Of a DNA stretch of 64,000 nucleotides, positions 63,846 through 64,000 are shown piece by piece; position 1 is the stretch's first letter, and each line of letters opens with the position of its first letter. The stretch covers positions 14,346,293-14,410,292 of the forward strand of contig CM059575.1 in assembly GCA_030386875.1 (NCBI GenBank). The letters run 5' to 3'. The notes beneath the pieces are model-generated. The model was given only the letters and a program-made list of their open reading frames with translations. It was not told the origin of the DNA and made no database searches. This DNA is from Morinoia aosen (Eukaryota > Arthropoda > Malacostraca > Amphipoda > Talitridae). The position numbers and the translations under genes were made by a program.

Positions 63846-64000
63846 TGTCGAGAATATGTTCAGAATGATCAAATTTTGCGAATTAAAAATGAAAAGTCTT
63901 GTAATTGTGTGTAATGTAACAAATTTGTGCTTACGTAAAAAGTTGTGTCTTGAAATAGCTCAGAAAATCCCAGCAGCCAGAGGGGTCGCTTCAACATGAA
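63846..64000 (+). repeat. 3' LTR, first 155 bases
   Basis: Starts TGTCGAGAATATG and matches the 5' LTR (54453-54606) with no difference seen. The rest lies beyond the window. Confidence 0.92.

Larger units (their letters stand above)
54444..64000 (+). mobile_element. Gypsy-type LTR retrotransposon, intact gag-pol, cut by window end
   Basis: Order is 5' LTR, long leader, gag, pol (protease, RT, RNase H, integrase), untranslated tail, 3' LTR. RT before integrase marks the gypsy (Metaviridae-like) group. Both frames are fully open, and the visible LTR parts are identical, so this is a young and possibly mobile copy. It carries no env-like frame. The 5' target duplication partner lies outside the window. 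The clade within gypsy is not certain. Confidence 0.93.

Overview
The window looks like a stretch of arthropod, probably insect, nuclear DNA. It is AT-rich, has spliced genes with GT-AG introns, almost no host coding sequence, and many transposable elements of classes common in insects (I-clade and CR1/jockey-type LINEs, gypsy LTR element, PIF/Harbinger, hAT, mariner, tRNA-SINE). No bacterial-type operons were found. Species cannot be named from the sequence.

Layout. 1-5.4 kb: AT-rich spacer with degenerate tandem repeats, a 26-bp satellite-like array, a SINE and a TIR element with a TTAT target duplication. 6.0-11.7 kb (minus strand): a nearly full-length but broken I-clade LINE with ORF1 (zinc knuckles) and ORF2 (endonuclease, RT, RNase H). 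12-17 kb: mostly empty, with an orphan TATA/Inr core promoter and a GC-rich exon-like block. 17.4-18.9 kb (minus): the one clear host gene, the last two exons of an R-SNARE (VAMP/synaptobrevin family). 19.7-24.4 kb: an internally deleted hAT element with exact 8-bp target duplication, a tRNA-derived SINE, two exon-like pieces, and a dead mariner. 25.6-28.7 kb: a dispersed repeat and a dead CR1/jockey-type LINE on the minus strand. 28.7-35.5 kb: mostly empty, with dispersed repeats.

35.6-42.1 kb is a nest of foldback (long inverted repeat) elements. Four have exact 8-bp target duplications and GGTCA-type ends. Their inner arms are shared across the family, but the outer ~45 bp differ between elements while matching between the two ends of each element. 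This is the most unusual structure here.

42.7-53 kb: an inverted-repeat element, a TA-flanked MITE, a dead BED-finger hAT transposase, a 21-bp tandem array, a tiny CCCH zinc-finger ORF, a spliced but frameshifted PIF/Harbinger transposase on the plus strand, an oppositely oriented MADF-domain gene that may be its partner, and a 5'-truncated LINE. 54.4 kb to the end: a gypsy-type LTR retrotransposon with intact gag and pol joined by a textbook A_AAA_AAC -1 frameshift site, a 2.6-kb untranslated post-pol region, and the first 155 bp of its 3' LTR.

Very little works together as a pathway. The functional partnerships are within elements: gag with pol through frameshifting, ORF1 with ORF2 of the LINE, and possibly the Harbinger transposase with the MADF DNA-binding protein.
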